From Taibaiella koreensis (GTDB taxonomy: Bacteria > Bacteroidota > Bacteroidia > Chitinophagales > Chitinophagaceae), in the NCBI RefSeq assembly GCF_003545715.1, contig NZ_QVNU01000003.1:62001-126000 (forward strand): a DNA stretch of 64,000 bases, written 5' to 3'. The notes beneath the pieces are model-generated. The model searched no databases, was not told where the DNA came from, and saw only the letters and a list, made by a program, of their open reading frames with translations. Positions 1 to 9,371 of this stretch are shown here, in pieces. The number at the start of each line of letters is the position of its first letter. The stretch's first letter is position 1. The translations under genes and the position numbers were made by a program.

Positions 1-1659
1 ATCATATTTTACTTTAACGTCGACCGTCATATTTTTAGTATCACCTTTATCCAGCAGCCGTTGTAACCGGATGCTGTTTTCCTGCACCACATCATTTCCC
101 TTTTTTAGCCGCACGGCATAATGGGTCATAAACCAAAGCCCCCATTCTTTCTGATCGATGTGAATATCCGCACTGGCCCTGATCCATTTATGCTTTTCTT
201 TTACCGGAAAAGAAATGGAATGCTGCTCGTCCTGTGTTACGGTAAACCGGCTATTGCTGGCAGTATCGCCGGAATATAAGACTATCGGCTGGTGCACGGC
301 TCCGGTATAGGCGTCTTCGTTATCGCGCAGCATTTGTACTTCCGGGGGCAGGTTGTAGCGAAAGATCGTAGCCAGGTAATAGGCCCGGGTACCTGGCGCG
401 CCACCGATAAGGGTACCTTTATGCGCCTGGTAAGTCCACCATATATTGAAATAAACCGCCGGTAGCAGTAATGGCGTTGCGAGGATGAGCCCTATTTTTT
501 TCCGGAGCAGAAAATGGACCAGGCTGGCCAGGGGAAAGAGCAGTGCCGGGTAGTTCTGGATCATGGCACGGCCGCCATAATCCCAGGCATCCCAGGCCGC
601 CACAATATAATAGTTGATCCCGATCAGTAGCAGGATGGCAATCTTATTTCTGCCCGACCAGATCAACGGGATGATTCCTGCCAGGGCAAAGAGCATCACC
701 GGCGTATACAGGAGCCAGCCGCACTGGTAGTTGAGCGCATACATCTTGAAATGCGGTCTGCGCCAGGAAAACCCTTGCTGCTGATAGGTATATACAAACC
801 ATTGCCCGCTGGCGTATTTCCAGTAGAAGAATTGAATGCTCAGGATCGCCAGGACGATACCCGCTCCCAATACGATCTGTGGCAGCTGTTTTTTAAAGAA
901 ACGTAGCCGCTCTCTTAGCACGCGTGGCCAAAGACTATTCATACCCCAAAACACCGGTATCAATACGGCAATGATCTCGGGCGGTCGCACCAGGGCTATG
1001 AGACCAATAAGCGCCGCTACCCGCAGCAGGTATTTGCGCTGCAGGCGCTCGTAGTAGTAGTGTGTATTCAGGAAAAGGAATACATATAAAGTGAACAGCC
1101 AGCTATGCGTCATACCCACCTCGATCCCACCATAGTTCAGGTAGTTGGTGCCGGCCACGAGCAGGAAGAGGGTAATACCCGTTACCGTATCGTTGAAATA
1201 AAGCAGGAGCAGCTTGCGCAGGTACCATAGTCCAAGCAGGGTAAACAGCATGCCGCCCAGGTAGATCATGAACTGATAAGGCAGTGAAAACCCATCGGCA
1301 GGATAGCCCAATGGCCTGGCCAATGCATGGGCGATAAAAAACCAGGGCGCTTCCAGTATTGCGGTTCCCATGGTGTAACGAATAACGTAATTACCCGACG
1401 GCTGCCAGAAACCATACTGGAAGTCGTCGGGTGGTGTGGGCTGGTACTTATTGAGGATGCTATCCTTGAAATGCTGACCTCTCAGATCGTGATAGATAAA
1501 GACAGATGGGAGGTACCAGTAATAGCCACCGGCATCCCAGGACAGTTGGGCTTCTCCGCCTCCTTTTTTCCATCGTGGATAGAAAAAGGAGCCGGAATAG
1601 GCGATCAGCACAGCACACAGAAGGAAAGTGTACTTGGAAAAAGTTGTAACCGTACGCAT
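1..1659 (-). CDS. Polytopic membrane protein, GT-C glycosyltransferase-like (3' end off window)
   Basis: The gene is cut by the left edge; 553 codons are visible from an ATG at 1659. I read this frame from the minus strand myself. The protein has an N-terminal membrane anchor, then an early luminal loop with LSWDAGGYYWYLPS near residue 40, followed by about nine or ten hydrophobic segments and, from about residue 440, a soluble C-terminal part. An acidic residue in the first extracytoplasmic loop plus many membrane spans is the layout of GT-C lipid-linked-sugar glycosyltransferases (ArnT/PMT type), so I infer a membrane glycosyltransferase without naming a substrate. It lies 101 bp downstream of a second GT-C-like gene and is probably the last seen member of the transcription unit that starts near 5500. 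Function beyond this is unknown. Confidence 0.6.
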   Translation of the reverse strand, partial: MRTVTTFSKYTFLLCAVLIAYSGSFFYPRWKKGGGEAQLSWDAGGYYWYLPSVFIYHDLRGQHFKDSILNKYQPTPPDDFQYGFWQPSGNYVIRYTMGTAILEAPWFFIAHALARPLGYPADGFSLPYQFMIYLGGMLFTLLGLWYLRKLLLLYFNDTVTGITLFLLVAGTNYLNYGGIEVGMTHSWLFTLYVFLFLNTHYYYERLQRKYLLRVAALIGLIALVRPPEIIAVLIPVFWGMNSLWPRVLRERLRFFKKQLPQIVLGAGIVLAILSIQFFYWKYASGQWFVYTYQQQGFSWRRPHFKMYALNYQCGWLLYTPVMLFALAGIIPLIWSGRNKIAILLLIGINYYIVAAWDAWDYGGRAMIQNYPALLFPLASLVHFLLRKKIGLILATPLLLPAVYFNIWWTYQAHKGTLIGGAPGTRAYYLATIFRYNLPPEVQMLRDNEDAYTGAVHQPIVLYSGDTASNSRFTVTQDEQHSISFPVKEKHKWIRASADIHIDQKEWGLWFMTHYAVRLKKGNDVVQENSIRLQRLLDKGDTKNMTVDVKVKYD

Positions 1660-1760
1660 GGCGTGAATAGGATAATTACAAATCAAGCTTCAAAGAAATG
1701 GCGGCCAAAGGCATGGTATAAATGACGCTTACCATTGGCGGTATGCTTACCGGCAGCCGG

Positions 1761-3032
1761 TCAATCCATAAATAAAGGTGTTATAAACTGCTGGAAAAAA
1801 TGCAATTGCATCATTATATTAAAAGAGATAAAAGGAATAATAGCCCAGCGGTACTTTTCTTCCGAACAATAGAGCATAAAGGACAGGATGAGCAAATTGC
1901 TTATCGCTGCTATAGTAATATATTTATCAAGGGATTCAAAAGCGCCGAACAGCGCCCAAAAACCATTGGCCAAAAGAAAAACAAACAGGATATGCCGCAA
2001 AGTATACTTCTGCCTGCCCAGGAAATGAAGAAACACGAAGAAAAAAGGCTGTATAATGGTGTAGCGGTTAGCGCCCATAACGAAGGTGACCGGGCCGCCA
2101 TACCTGGGACTGAAAAAAACCAGGAACACCAATACCATGGCCAGGTAACCTGCACTCAAGGTGATGAGTGGATCGGCGGTTGGTTTATTCTTTAGCCATA
2201 AGAGCAGCTGGCGGAATAGAAAGACCCAGGCAACGGCATCAATGAGCATTGATATGGCGCTGAGCCAATGGTGGTGTACTGCGTTGTCTATATTGGAGAA
2301 TGGAAGACCCGGAAAAGTGAAAATATGGTTCCAGTGCTCGGCCTGGGTCTTGAAATAGACGAACCAGATGCCCGTTGCCTGGTATTGTATCAGCACATTG
2401 ATCGCCAGGGCCAGCAGAATGGGTGCAATATAGCGATAGCCCGACCGGAGCAGCCCTTTACCGATATCGCGTGGAGAATGGCCAAGAAGCTCCATGGCAA
2501 CAAAAGCCGGAATAAGAAAAAAGCCAGGCGCCCTGATGAGCGAAACCAGGAAAAGGCTTAGCCATAACAGCTTGTATTTTTTCTCCCTTACAGCATAGAG
2601 CATGAGCGCGCCAAACAGAAAAAACAAGGACTCCGTATAAGGAATGAAAGCGAAATAGACAGCCGGGAGCGTAAGCCATACCAGCCAAAAGGTCTTGTCT
2701 TCCTCCTTTAAAGTGCGTACCAGCACCGCAAATCCAAGGGAAAAGAAAACAATGTTTAAGAAGGACATGCCCCATATCCCCAGGTGGGTCAATCGCCAAA
2801 GCCAGGGAAAGAAGATAAAAAAACCGGTGTTGGGAGAAGCCGGATTATATCCATGTTGCCTTAGATCATCGTAAAAGCCCACATCCCAGGCGATCAGCTT
2901 ATGCGCCTGTGGTTCCAGGGCAAATATTCCCGTTCTTGCCAGGAGGAACTGCATGACATAGAAAAGAATGCCGTAGCCCAGGGCAAAAAGAAACGCCTTG
3001 GCAAAGGGAGACAATAGGTACTTATTAATCAT
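1761..3032 (-). CDS. PIG-V-like membrane mannosyltransferase family protein
   Basis: The 423-residue protein has about ten hydrophobic segments throughout. After the first membrane segment it carries IAWDVGFYDDLRQHGY (about residues 47-62), followed by FFIFFPWLW. This resembles the WD...Y..I...GY...FFPLYP signature of PIG-V/GT-C mannosyltransferases, which use dolichol- or polyprenyl-phosphate sugars on the outer face of the inner membrane. The actual donor and acceptor cannot be read from the sequence. The gene sits 42 bp downstream of a 773-aa membrane protein and 101 bp upstream of another GT-C-like protein, all on the minus strand, so the three probably act together in surface glycan or glycolipid decoration. 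Confidence 0.6.
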   Translation of the reverse strand: MINKYLLSPFAKAFLFALGYGILFYVMQFLLARTGIFALEPQAHKLIAWDVGFYDDLRQHGYNPASPNTGFFIFFPWLWRLTHLGIWGMSFLNIVFFSLGFAVLVRTLKEEDKTFWLVWLTLPAVYFAFIPYTESLFFLFGALMLYAVREKKYKLLWLSLFLVSLIRAPGFFLIPAFVAMELLGHSPRDIGKGLLRSGYRYIAPILLALAINVLIQYQATGIWFVYFKTQAEHWNHIFTFPGLPFSNIDNAVHHHWLSAISMLIDAVAWVFLFRQLLLWLKNKPTADPLITLSAGYLAMVLVFLVFFSPRYGGPVTFVMGANRYTIIQPFFFVFLHFLGRQKYTLRHILFVFLLANGFWALFGAFESLDKYITIAAISNLLILSFMLYCSEEKYRWAIIPFISFNIMMQLHFFQQFITPLFMD

Positions 3033-3074
3033 GTTTTATCTGGTAGCGTGGTTTATGGTTTACGGTAAACAGGT

Positions 3075-5396
3075 TTAGGGTAGGGACTGCGGCCGGTTAT
3101 TCAGCAGCAGCATATGCGGGTCTGCCTTGTAAAAGTAAATATGGCTTACAGGATAAAGCAACAATTCGTCCAGGGCCAGGTAATTTTTCCGGCTTCCTTT
3201 GATCCACAGCTTGATGGTGGCTGTTTGCCGCTGCAAGGAGATTACCTTTTCGGCTTTATACCAATCCTTTATCGTATAGGTGCTTCTGTTGGCAACAAAA
3301 TCCCCTTCTGACAGCTGCACATCTTGCTTATCGTAGGTTCTGAAGAGGACATAAGGCATATCCGTTACCTTGTCGGAACAGCGCAACCAGGCGGAAAAAG
3401 AATAAAGAGAATCCTGCAAGCTTCCTTTAACCGGTATAACGGCCACTAATTGATCTGTAGTATCTACCGCCGGCATGGCGCCTTTGCCGGCAAAGGGTTC
3501 TTTGTAGCCACCCTTATCGAAGTGATCGCTATAGGTAAACACATTGGACACTGTATCGCCAATGAGCCCCTCGGGCGGTAGGAGTCGTCCGGCTAGCATC
3601 CTTATTGAATCGGCGTCGTGAAGGTCGCGGCGGACCATAGCTTTCAGGTCCAGCGCGTAGACTTCCAGCGCTTCCTTTTTCCCGATATAAACCGCATCCC
3701 TGGTCAGGGCTTTCTCTCCCGGCGTAAGTGGTATGGTCTGGTTGACAAAGACGAGAAAGGGTTTGTCGCCAAGGCTGTCTACAACAGGTTTGGGCGTAAA
3801 GGGGCCGTCGACCAGCCGCATGAGCGCAAAGGTTTGCGACCAGGAGGTACGGGACATCATTACATCGGTCATTTTAAGCCCGGTGGCAAAAGCGAGGGTC
3901 GCGCCGTAGAAGATAACATTGTCCAGGTCTTCCTGCGCGGTAACCCGGTCGGAGCCAATATGGGTATACGGAAGACCGATTATGCCCTGGAACGATGCCG
4001 GCGTGTATCCTTTTTCTTTCAGCCAGGTACGCCAGCTGGTTCCGTTTTCAACCATGAACCGTTGGTAATTCTCTTGCACATGAGCGCAGTCGATGCGTAT
4101 CCGTTGCCCATACCCGTTCCATTCGATCAGGAATACGACGATCACTACGACCACCGCGCTTATCTGCAGCTTATGGTACCCCTGGCGACGCCAATGACGG
4201 AAGAGCCGGTACAGGAATATGCTGGCATAAACTGCCATCAGGTAATAGAAGGCCCAGGAGAACCGGCCCAGGGAGCGGAATTGCTTGAGCACGGAAATAT
4301 AATCGAGCAGGAAATCAAGCCCCCATACAAAAGGCACGCCCATACCAAACAGCAGCATGATCACGGCGGTAACCAGCCACAACCGGTAACTCCGTACCGG
4401 ATGCGTGGGCACCCTGGTCTTGCGCAGCCGGCGGACAATGCTTACTATAATGCGGTACAATAAAAAGATGCAGGCCAGGATAGCAACAAAACCCAGGTAC
4501 GCATAGCCCTCAGAAGCTGAAGATGCCTTTCCGAACAGCCAGGAAAGGGCATTGGTGCCTATAAAGTTATAATCACTGGTAAGAATGTCGGGGCCGGTGG
4601 TGGCGCCGTTCAGGAATCCATAGGGTGTTGCGGGACGGTCGGTCACCCGGTCGGTGAGCAACAGATAGCCTTTAAAAGCAACAACAGCCGCTATGGCACA
4701 GATCAATGGGGGAATGATCACTTTGCATTTCTCTTTCCAGCCTACGCGTTGCGTTACCACATAGGCAAAGCTGAAGGCACAGGCGAAGATGAGGGAAAAA
4801 GCCAGGTAATAGACATGCAGGAAAGTAAACAGTGTGGTAAGCAGGAAAAAGAAGAAAAGGTATTTGCTTTTTCTGCTCTGCCGGTAGCACATGAACCAGT
4901 AAATGATCATCGGAAAAAAGCAGGTCAGCGACAGGCTGAAGTGTCCGAAGATGCGGAAAAACTGGGGAGAAAAGTAGGTGATGAAGATGGCGGAGCAAAC
5001 GGCCCACCATCCTTTGAGGCCGTAGCGACGGAGTATCTTATACAAAAACCAGGAGCAAAGCCAGTAGCCAATAAGGAAAGTACTGTGCAGGATCATGAGG
5101 CTATGCTCCGCTATTTGCGGAAACCACCCCTTGAGGTGGTTAATGGTCCAGGCCAGCGCCGGTATATTGTCTGTAAACAGGATGTTTTCGCCAAAAGGAT
5201 AATTCATTCCTGTGAAATGGGTACCCTGGTCGTACTTTATATAATAGAGGTAACAGAAATAATTTTTGAGACCGTCGCCGCCAATTGTCAGCATACTGGT
5301 GTTCATAGCGCCCAGTATCATGTAAAAAAAGCTGCAGCTGAACAGGATGTTTAATAGGATCAGCCGGAATATATCGCGAGGGTATCGCTGTTTCAT
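3075..5396 (-). CDS. Large polytopic membrane protein with C-terminal soluble domain, unknown function
   Basis: This 773-residue protein has a membrane half (about residues 1-440, a dozen hydrophobic helices) and a soluble extracytoplasmic half (about 450-773). Near residue 60 there is a loop with TGMNYPFGENILFTDNIPAL, similar to the first-loop YPxGxNxxFTD motif in large uncharacterised bacterial membrane proteins of GT-C-like topology. The soluble part has no recognisable catalytic motif and looks beta-rich, possibly carbohydrate binding. It is the first gene of a likely three-gene minus-strand unit, with a promoter matching the Bacteroidota consensus about 110 bp upstream. A role in assembling or exporting a surface polysaccharide is an inference from context only. 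Confidence 0.6.
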   Translation of the reverse strand: MKQRYPRDIFRLILLNILFSCSFFYMILGAMNTSMLTIGGDGLKNYFCYLYYIKYDQGTHFTGMNYPFGENILFTDNIPALAWTINHLKGWFPQIAEHSLMILHSTFLIGYWLCSWFLYKILRRYGLKGWWAVCSAIFITYFSPQFFRIFGHFSLSLTCFFPMIIYWFMCYRQSRKSKYLFFFFLLTTLFTFLHVYYLAFSLIFACAFSFAYVVTQRVGWKEKCKVIIPPLICAIAAVVAFKGYLLLTDRVTDRPATPYGFLNGATTGPDILTSDYNFIGTNALSWLFGKASSASEGYAYLGFVAILACIFLLYRIIVSIVRRLRKTRVPTHPVRSYRLWLVTAVIMLLFGMGVPFVWGLDFLLDYISVLKQFRSLGRFSWAFYYLMAVYASIFLYRLFRHWRRQGYHKLQISAVVVVIVVFLIEWNGYGQRIRIDCAHVQENYQRFMVENGTSWRTWLKEKGYTPASFQGIIGLPYTHIGSDRVTAQEDLDNVIFYGATLAFATGLKMTDVMMSRTSWSQTFALMRLVDGPFTPKPVVDSLGDKPFLVFVNQTIPLTPGEKALTRDAVYIGKKEALEVYALDLKAMVRRDLHDADSIRMLAGRLLPPEGLIGDTVSNVFTYSDHFDKGGYKEPFAGKGAMPAVDTTDQLVAVIPVKGSLQDSLYSFSAWLRCSDKVTDMPYVLFRTYDKQDVQLSEGDFVANRSTYTIKDWYKAEKVISLQRQTATIKLWIKGSRKNYLALDELLLYPVSHIYFYKADPHMLLLNNRPQSLP

Positions 5397-5707
5397 GGTC
5401 GGAAATTTGAATCGTGTCTTCGCTCCTGTTGGCGCGGCATTGCCCTTTATTTCATTTCTATCGGCCCGATAAAGGATATTGAATGGGAAATTACCTGGTG
5501 CGGGTCAAATATAAAGCATAAAAGAAAAGGGGGCAAATATCGGCGCTTCCCGCATATGCCGCAATGCCACCACTTACAGGTCAAGGGTGCGCCGGGATTT
5601 TATGTTATGTTTCAACTTTTTGGCTGCTCCGGAAGGTCTTTTGAACTTATTTTATGCCCAATTGGAAAGCCTTTCTTACTTTTATGCGATCCTTAAACTG
5701 AATTGCT
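5397..5707. other. Divergent intergenic region, 311 bp
   Basis: No open frame with coding character is present. The region separates the minus-strand membrane-protein cluster from the plus-strand OmpA-like lipoprotein. It contains the minus-strand promoter at 5506-5537 described separately. Toward the plus strand a weak TACTTTTA box lies near 5679, but no matching upstream TTTG is at the usual distance, so the promoter of the lipoprotein is not defined here. Confidence 0.6.
5506..5537 (-). promoter_or_regulatory. Bacteroidota-type promoter for the 773-aa membrane protein unit
   Basis: Read on the minus strand there is TTTG (5537-5534), a 20-nt spacer, then TATATTTG (5513-5506). This matches the established Bacteroidota -33/-7 consensus TTTG-N19-21-TAnnTTTG exactly. 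The predicted start of transcription is near 5500, giving a 5' leader of about 100 nt before the ATG at 5396. Confidence 0.7.
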
Positions 5708-6502
5708 ATGACACGAACTTTTTCTGTGCTTACCGGCGGGCTGCTGCTGGGTGTGGTGCTGCTCGGCTCCTGCGTTTCCAATAAAAAATTCAATGAATCA
5801 CAATTGGCCCTGTCCAATGCCCGTAAGCGCGTAAGCGAGCTGAACGAAGACCTGGAAAGCGCAAAAGGCCGTCTGCAGCTGATGGAAGAGGCCAATGCCT
5901 CGGCAGCCAACCAGCTGGATGAAAAGGATAAGCGGATCAGTGAAAACCAGAAAGAGCTGGCCGACCAGCAGGAAAAGCTGCGGCAGCTTCAGCAACTTAT
6001 CGACCGGCAAAAACAGCAGACTGAGGCATTGCGGGCCAAAATGGCCGGCGCGCTCGGTGGCTTCAGTTCCGATCAGCTCTCCGTGTTCACCAAGAACGGG
6101 AAAGTATATGTGAGCCTCTCCGAAAAGCTATTGTTTCCCTCCGGTAGCGCTGTGGTAAATGCCGAAGGTAAAGCAGCCCTCGAAAAGGTGGCGCAGGCGC
6201 TGGACGAAAACAAGGATATCAATGTTAATATAGAAGGCCATACCGATTCTATTCCCATTCGCCTCAAGTTTGAGGACAACTGGGCCCTTAGCGTGGCACG
6301 TTCCACCGCCATCGTGCGCCTGCTGACCAGTACGTACCACCTCGATCCGGTACGCATTACTGCCAGCGGCCGCAGCCAGTACGAGCCCATAGCCGACAAT
6401 GCTACGCCGGAGGGCCGTGCCCGCAACAGGCGCACCGAAATTATCCTGGCGCCCAAACTGGACGAGCTGATGCAGCTGATCCAGGATGCGCAGACAAAAT
6501 GA
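5708..6502 (+). CDS. OmpA-family peptidoglycan-binding lipoprotein
   Basis: The protein is 264 residues. It starts with a lipoprotein signal whose lipobox is LGSC, with the modified cysteine at residue 22. Residues about 30-115 are a heptad-rich, charged coiled coil, and residues about 135-250 are an OmpA C-terminal domain with NVNIEGHTDSIPI, the WALSVARS helix and RARNRRTEI, which together bind diaminopimelate of peptidoglycan. There is no beta-barrel, so it resembles Pal or the coiled-coil OmpA lipoproteins that tether the outer membrane to the wall. It is followed at 33 bp by a thioredoxin-fold gene on the same strand, with which it may be cotranscribed. Confidence 0.88.
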   Translation: MTRTFSVLTGGLLLGVVLLGSCVSNKKFNESQLALSNARKRVSELNEDLESAKGRLQLMEEANASAANQLDEKDKRISENQKELADQQEKLRQLQQLIDRQKQQTEALRAKMAGALGGFSSDQLSVFTKNGKVYVSLSEKLLFPSGSAVVNAEGKAALEKVAQALDENKDINVNIEGHTDSIPIRLKFEDNWALSVARSTAIVRLLTSTYHLDPVRITASGRSQYEPIADNATPEGRARNRRTEIILAPKLDELMQLIQDAQTK

Positions 6503-6535
6503 CCCGATCACCAACCGAAGTATAAATAGGAACCA

Positions 6536-7993
6536 ATGAAAAAATTAATGGCGGCCCTCCTGCCGGGACTTATCGCCGCATTTGCCGCAAACGCGCAGAA
6601 ACCTGTCACCATCACCGGTACCATTACCGAGCCTGCCGATAGCAAAGTGATCATAGTCAACGGCAGCGCTACCAGCATCAATGCCGAAAACAAGCAAGAG
6701 ACGCTCGAGCTATCCAAGGAAGGTAAATTCCAGATATCGGTTCCGGTAACGCAGAAATACAACTGGATCGTGATTGCCAACGGCAATGGCCGTCTTGATC
6801 TTTTTGTAAAGGAGGGAAGCACCCTGAACTTTACGACACGCGGCCCGGGCTTTATCAGCGAAGCCCGTTTTGAAGGGAAAGATGCCGATATTCCGCGTTA
6901 TTTTGTCGGCTGGTCCCAACGCAATGGAGGCGTGATGTCTTATTTCCACAAGCTGCAGGAAACAGCCCAGCGCGATCCCGCGACCTATCAGCAGGCGGCG
7001 GATTCTTTACGTAACGAGGAAACGGCACGACTGAAGACAGCGCTGGACAGCAAGCAGGTGCCCAAAGACTTTTTTGAATATTTATCCCGGTTTTTCGAAT
7101 ATTCCGTCTACGACGCCATGCTGCATTATCCCGTCATGCATGAAGCGTTTCGCCTGCAGACCAATAATATTCAAAGTGTGCCACCCGAGCTGTATGCCGT
7201 TACACGCAAAACACCGAAGCTGTTCAACGACGACTACCTCGATATCGCTTTTTACCAGAACTACGCACAGTCTTATTATAGCGCTATGCTGGCAGCTAAC
7301 GGCTATATCAATGCCATCTCCACCGACCCCGCGACCGGGCAGATGGATATAAGCCAGGCCTTCAGGCAAACCGACAGCACCCTGCAGCTCTTGTATAAAA
7401 ATACGCCCCGTAAGACCGGCGAATTTGCCGCCGGCCGTATTCTCCTCAACGAAACCAAAGGCTGGCCCACCGATTCGCTGCTGGCCAGGATCAAGCTTTA
7501 TAAACAGCAATATCCCAAGAGCGCCAACAATAAGGTGCTGGACAAGATGGTCGCCGACCTGCAGAAATTTGATCCCGGACATCCGGCGCTCGATTTTGCG
7601 TTTAAGACCCTCGACGGAAAAGATATGAAGCTCTCCGACCTCAAAGGCAAAGTCGTATACCTGGATTTCTGGGCTAGCTGGTGCGGTCCCTGCAAAGGGG
7701 AAATGCCACACGCCAAGAAAATAAAAGAGCATTTCCAGGGCAAGGACGTAGTGTTTCTTTACGTATCTATCGATGATAAAGAGGACGCCTGGAAAAAAGG
7801 GATCGAGACGCTGGGCATCTCCGGCGTTCATACGCGCACGCCAGGTTGGAAAGGCGATATCTCGGCTTTGTATGAGATTGGCAGCGTGCCCTCTTATTTT
7901 CTTATCGATCGCAAAGGCAATTTCGCTGTGGCCAAAACGCCAAGGCCCAGCCAGTCGGAGGAGCTCGTTAAGCTGATCGAGGGATTGCTCTGA
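6536..7993 (+). CDS. TlpA-like thiol-disulfide oxidoreductase with DUF4369-like N-terminus
   Basis: The 485-residue protein begins with a Sec signal peptide ending at about AFAANA-Q. The N-terminal 110 residues are a beta-sandwich of the DUF4369 kind often found before Bacteroidota thioredoxins, the middle is helical, and residues about 350-485 form a TlpA/AhpC-type thioredoxin fold. The active site WASWCGPCK lies near residue 380 and the cis-proline loop SVPSYFLID near residue 450. It should act in the periplasm as a disulfide reductase or in cytochrome c maturation-like chemistry; the substrate is not known. The gene lies 33 bp after the OmpA lipoprotein and is followed by a 199-bp gap. Confidence 0.85.
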   Translation: MKKLMAALLPGLIAAFAANAQKPVTITGTITEPADSKVIIVNGSATSINAENKQETLELSKEGKFQISVPVTQKYNWIVIANGNGRLDLFVKEGSTLNFTTRGPGFISEARFEGKDADIPRYFVGWSQRNGGVMSYFHKLQETAQRDPATYQQAADSLRNEETARLKTALDSKQVPKDFFEYLSRFFEYSVYDAMLHYPVMHEAFRLQTNNIQSVPPELYAVTRKTPKLFNDDYLDIAFYQNYAQSYYSAMLAANGYINAISTDPATGQMDISQAFRQTDSTLQLLYKNTPRKTGEFAAGRILLNETKGWPTDSLLARIKLYKQQYPKSANNKVLDKMVADLQKFDPGHPALDFAFKTLDGKDMKLSDLKGKVVYLDFWASWCGPCKGEMPHAKKIKEHFQGKDVVFLYVSIDDKEDAWKKGIETLGISGVHTRTPGWKGDISALYEIGSVPSYFLIDRKGNFAVAKTPRPSQSEELVKLIEGLL

Positions 7994-8192
7994 TCCTGCT
8001 TTCCAAAAAAATTGCAATTTTTAATTTATCTTTTTATCTTGCCACAGTATTTGTATGCAGGCAGGGGCAAGGATTTGAGGGAAAGTATCCCTCTTGTGGC
8101 ATCTTTTGTGAGGTGTGCAAGAAAAAAACAGAGAAAAGCATACAAGGAAATAAGTTTTTTTTTACTTTCAACGCTCAAATTTTTGTTCCATC

Positions 8193-9224
8193 ATGCGGAG
8201 ATCATTACAAGGTATTTTATTTGCCGGTTTGATGACGGTTGGATTGGTAACCATGGCCACCACCCGTTCGAGTGCGCAACATGAATACGATTGGGGAAAT
8301 CCCGATATTCCCTACATTGAGCAGCGTGGATTTTCTATTGGATTTAACCTGGGCCAGTCCGACATCTGGGGCGATGTAGGAACAAAGTCTGTTATCGATC
8401 ACTACAATAATTCCGTATACAAAGACGATATCTTCGGCAATATGCGCTTTATGGGCGGTATGTTTGTCCGCTACACCCATGTACCCGGTATTTCATTTCG
8501 TTTTGGCATCAATTACGGCGCTCTGTACGCCACCGATCAATGGAATGAGGAGAAAGCAATGAAAGCCACCAATATCAAGGACGACGCCTACCAACGTTAT
8601 GTACGCAACCTTGATATCAAGACCAATATCTGGGAGAGTAATCTCCTTTTCGAATTCAGTCCGTTACGCATCAGTAACTGGGAGTTTGGAAAATTGTCCA
8701 AGTCCAGGGTACAGCCTTACCTGCTGATGGGTGTGGCCGGCTTCTACTTCAATCCCCGCGGCACTTACAAAGATCTGGCAACCGGTACCAAAAAAGAAGT
8801 GGACCTTCAGCCATTGCGTACCGAAGGTGAAAATTTCAATGCGCCCGGCTATACCTTTCCCAAGGGCTATAGCTTGTTCTCCTATGCTGCTGTGGGTGGT
8901 ATTGGTGTCCGCTTCGATATCGGCAAAGGCCTTGGTCTTGGCCTCGAGTACCAGCTGCGCTGGACCTTTACCGATTACCTGGACGATGTGAGTGGCAGTT
9001 ATATTGATCCCCTGCACCACGATATCGCCTTCCTGGATCAGCCTGGTAAAAGTGATGTGTCTCAGAAGATGGCCGATCGTTCCAATGAGATCATTCCCGG
9101 CTACAAACATCAGCCAGGGGAACTGCGTGGCGATCCCGGCAATAAAGATAAATACTCTACGCTTTCCATTATGTTCTTCTGGAAGATCAAAAAGCGTTCC
9201 AGCCCTTGGTGGAGCACGTATTAA
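8193..9224 (+). CDS. DUF6089-like outer-membrane beta-barrel protein
   Basis: This 343-residue protein has a signal peptide (cleavage near SSAQ-HEYDWG) and then alternating aromatic/hydrophobic beta-strands typical of a small outer-membrane barrel. The strand pattern, with FNLGQSDIWGDVG near residue 55 and IWESNLLFEFSPLRISNWEF near residue 150, resembles DUF6089 proteins, the family that includes the T9SS accessory protein PorG. I place it in that family with moderate confidence; it may equally be an unrelated barrel. Its position just upstream of ruvA-sprA, sprA being a T9SS gene, is suggestive. It ends with a clear terminator at 9280-9310, so it is its own unit. Confidence 0.6.
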   Translation: MRRSLQGILFAGLMTVGLVTMATTRSSAQHEYDWGNPDIPYIEQRGFSIGFNLGQSDIWGDVGTKSVIDHYNNSVYKDDIFGNMRFMGGMFVRYTHVPGISFRFGINYGALYATDQWNEEKAMKATNIKDDAYQRYVRNLDIKTNIWESNLLFEFSPLRISNWEFGKLSKSRVQPYLLMGVAGFYFNPRGTYKDLATGTKKEVDLQPLRTEGENFNAPGYTFPKGYSLFSYAAVGGIGVRFDIGKGLGLGLEYQLRWTFTDYLDDVSGSYIDPLHHDIAFLDQPGKSDVSQKMADRSNEIIPGYKHQPGELRGDPGNKDKYSTLSIMFFWKIKKRSSPWWSTY

Positions 9225-9279
9225 TTTACTGCGAAGCCTGTGCTTTGCGATACTTTTAGCGCTAATTTTACCGCATTCA

Positions 9280-9310
9280 AAAACGCTGTTGGTTCTTAGC
9301 AGCGTTTTTT
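9280..9310 (+). terminator. Rho-independent terminator after the DUF6089-like gene
   Basis: AAAACGCTG (9280-9288) pairs with CAGCGTTTT (9300-9308) around an 11-nt loop and runs into a T tract. It separates the barrel gene from ruvA. Confidence 0.8.
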
Positions 9311-9318
9311 TATTTTTA

Positions 9319-9326
9319 TATTTTTG
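9319..9326 (+). promoter_or_regulatory. -7 box of the ruvA promoter
   Basis: TATTTTTG followed by CACC matches the Bacteroidota -7 form TAnnTTTG and lies 45 nt before the ruvA ATG. No good TTTG is found at the expected -33 distance, so only the -7 element is supported. Confidence 0.5.
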
Positions 9327-9371
9327 CACCGCCCGTAAGCACAGAAAAGCGCCCGGGACTATTACTGGTCT

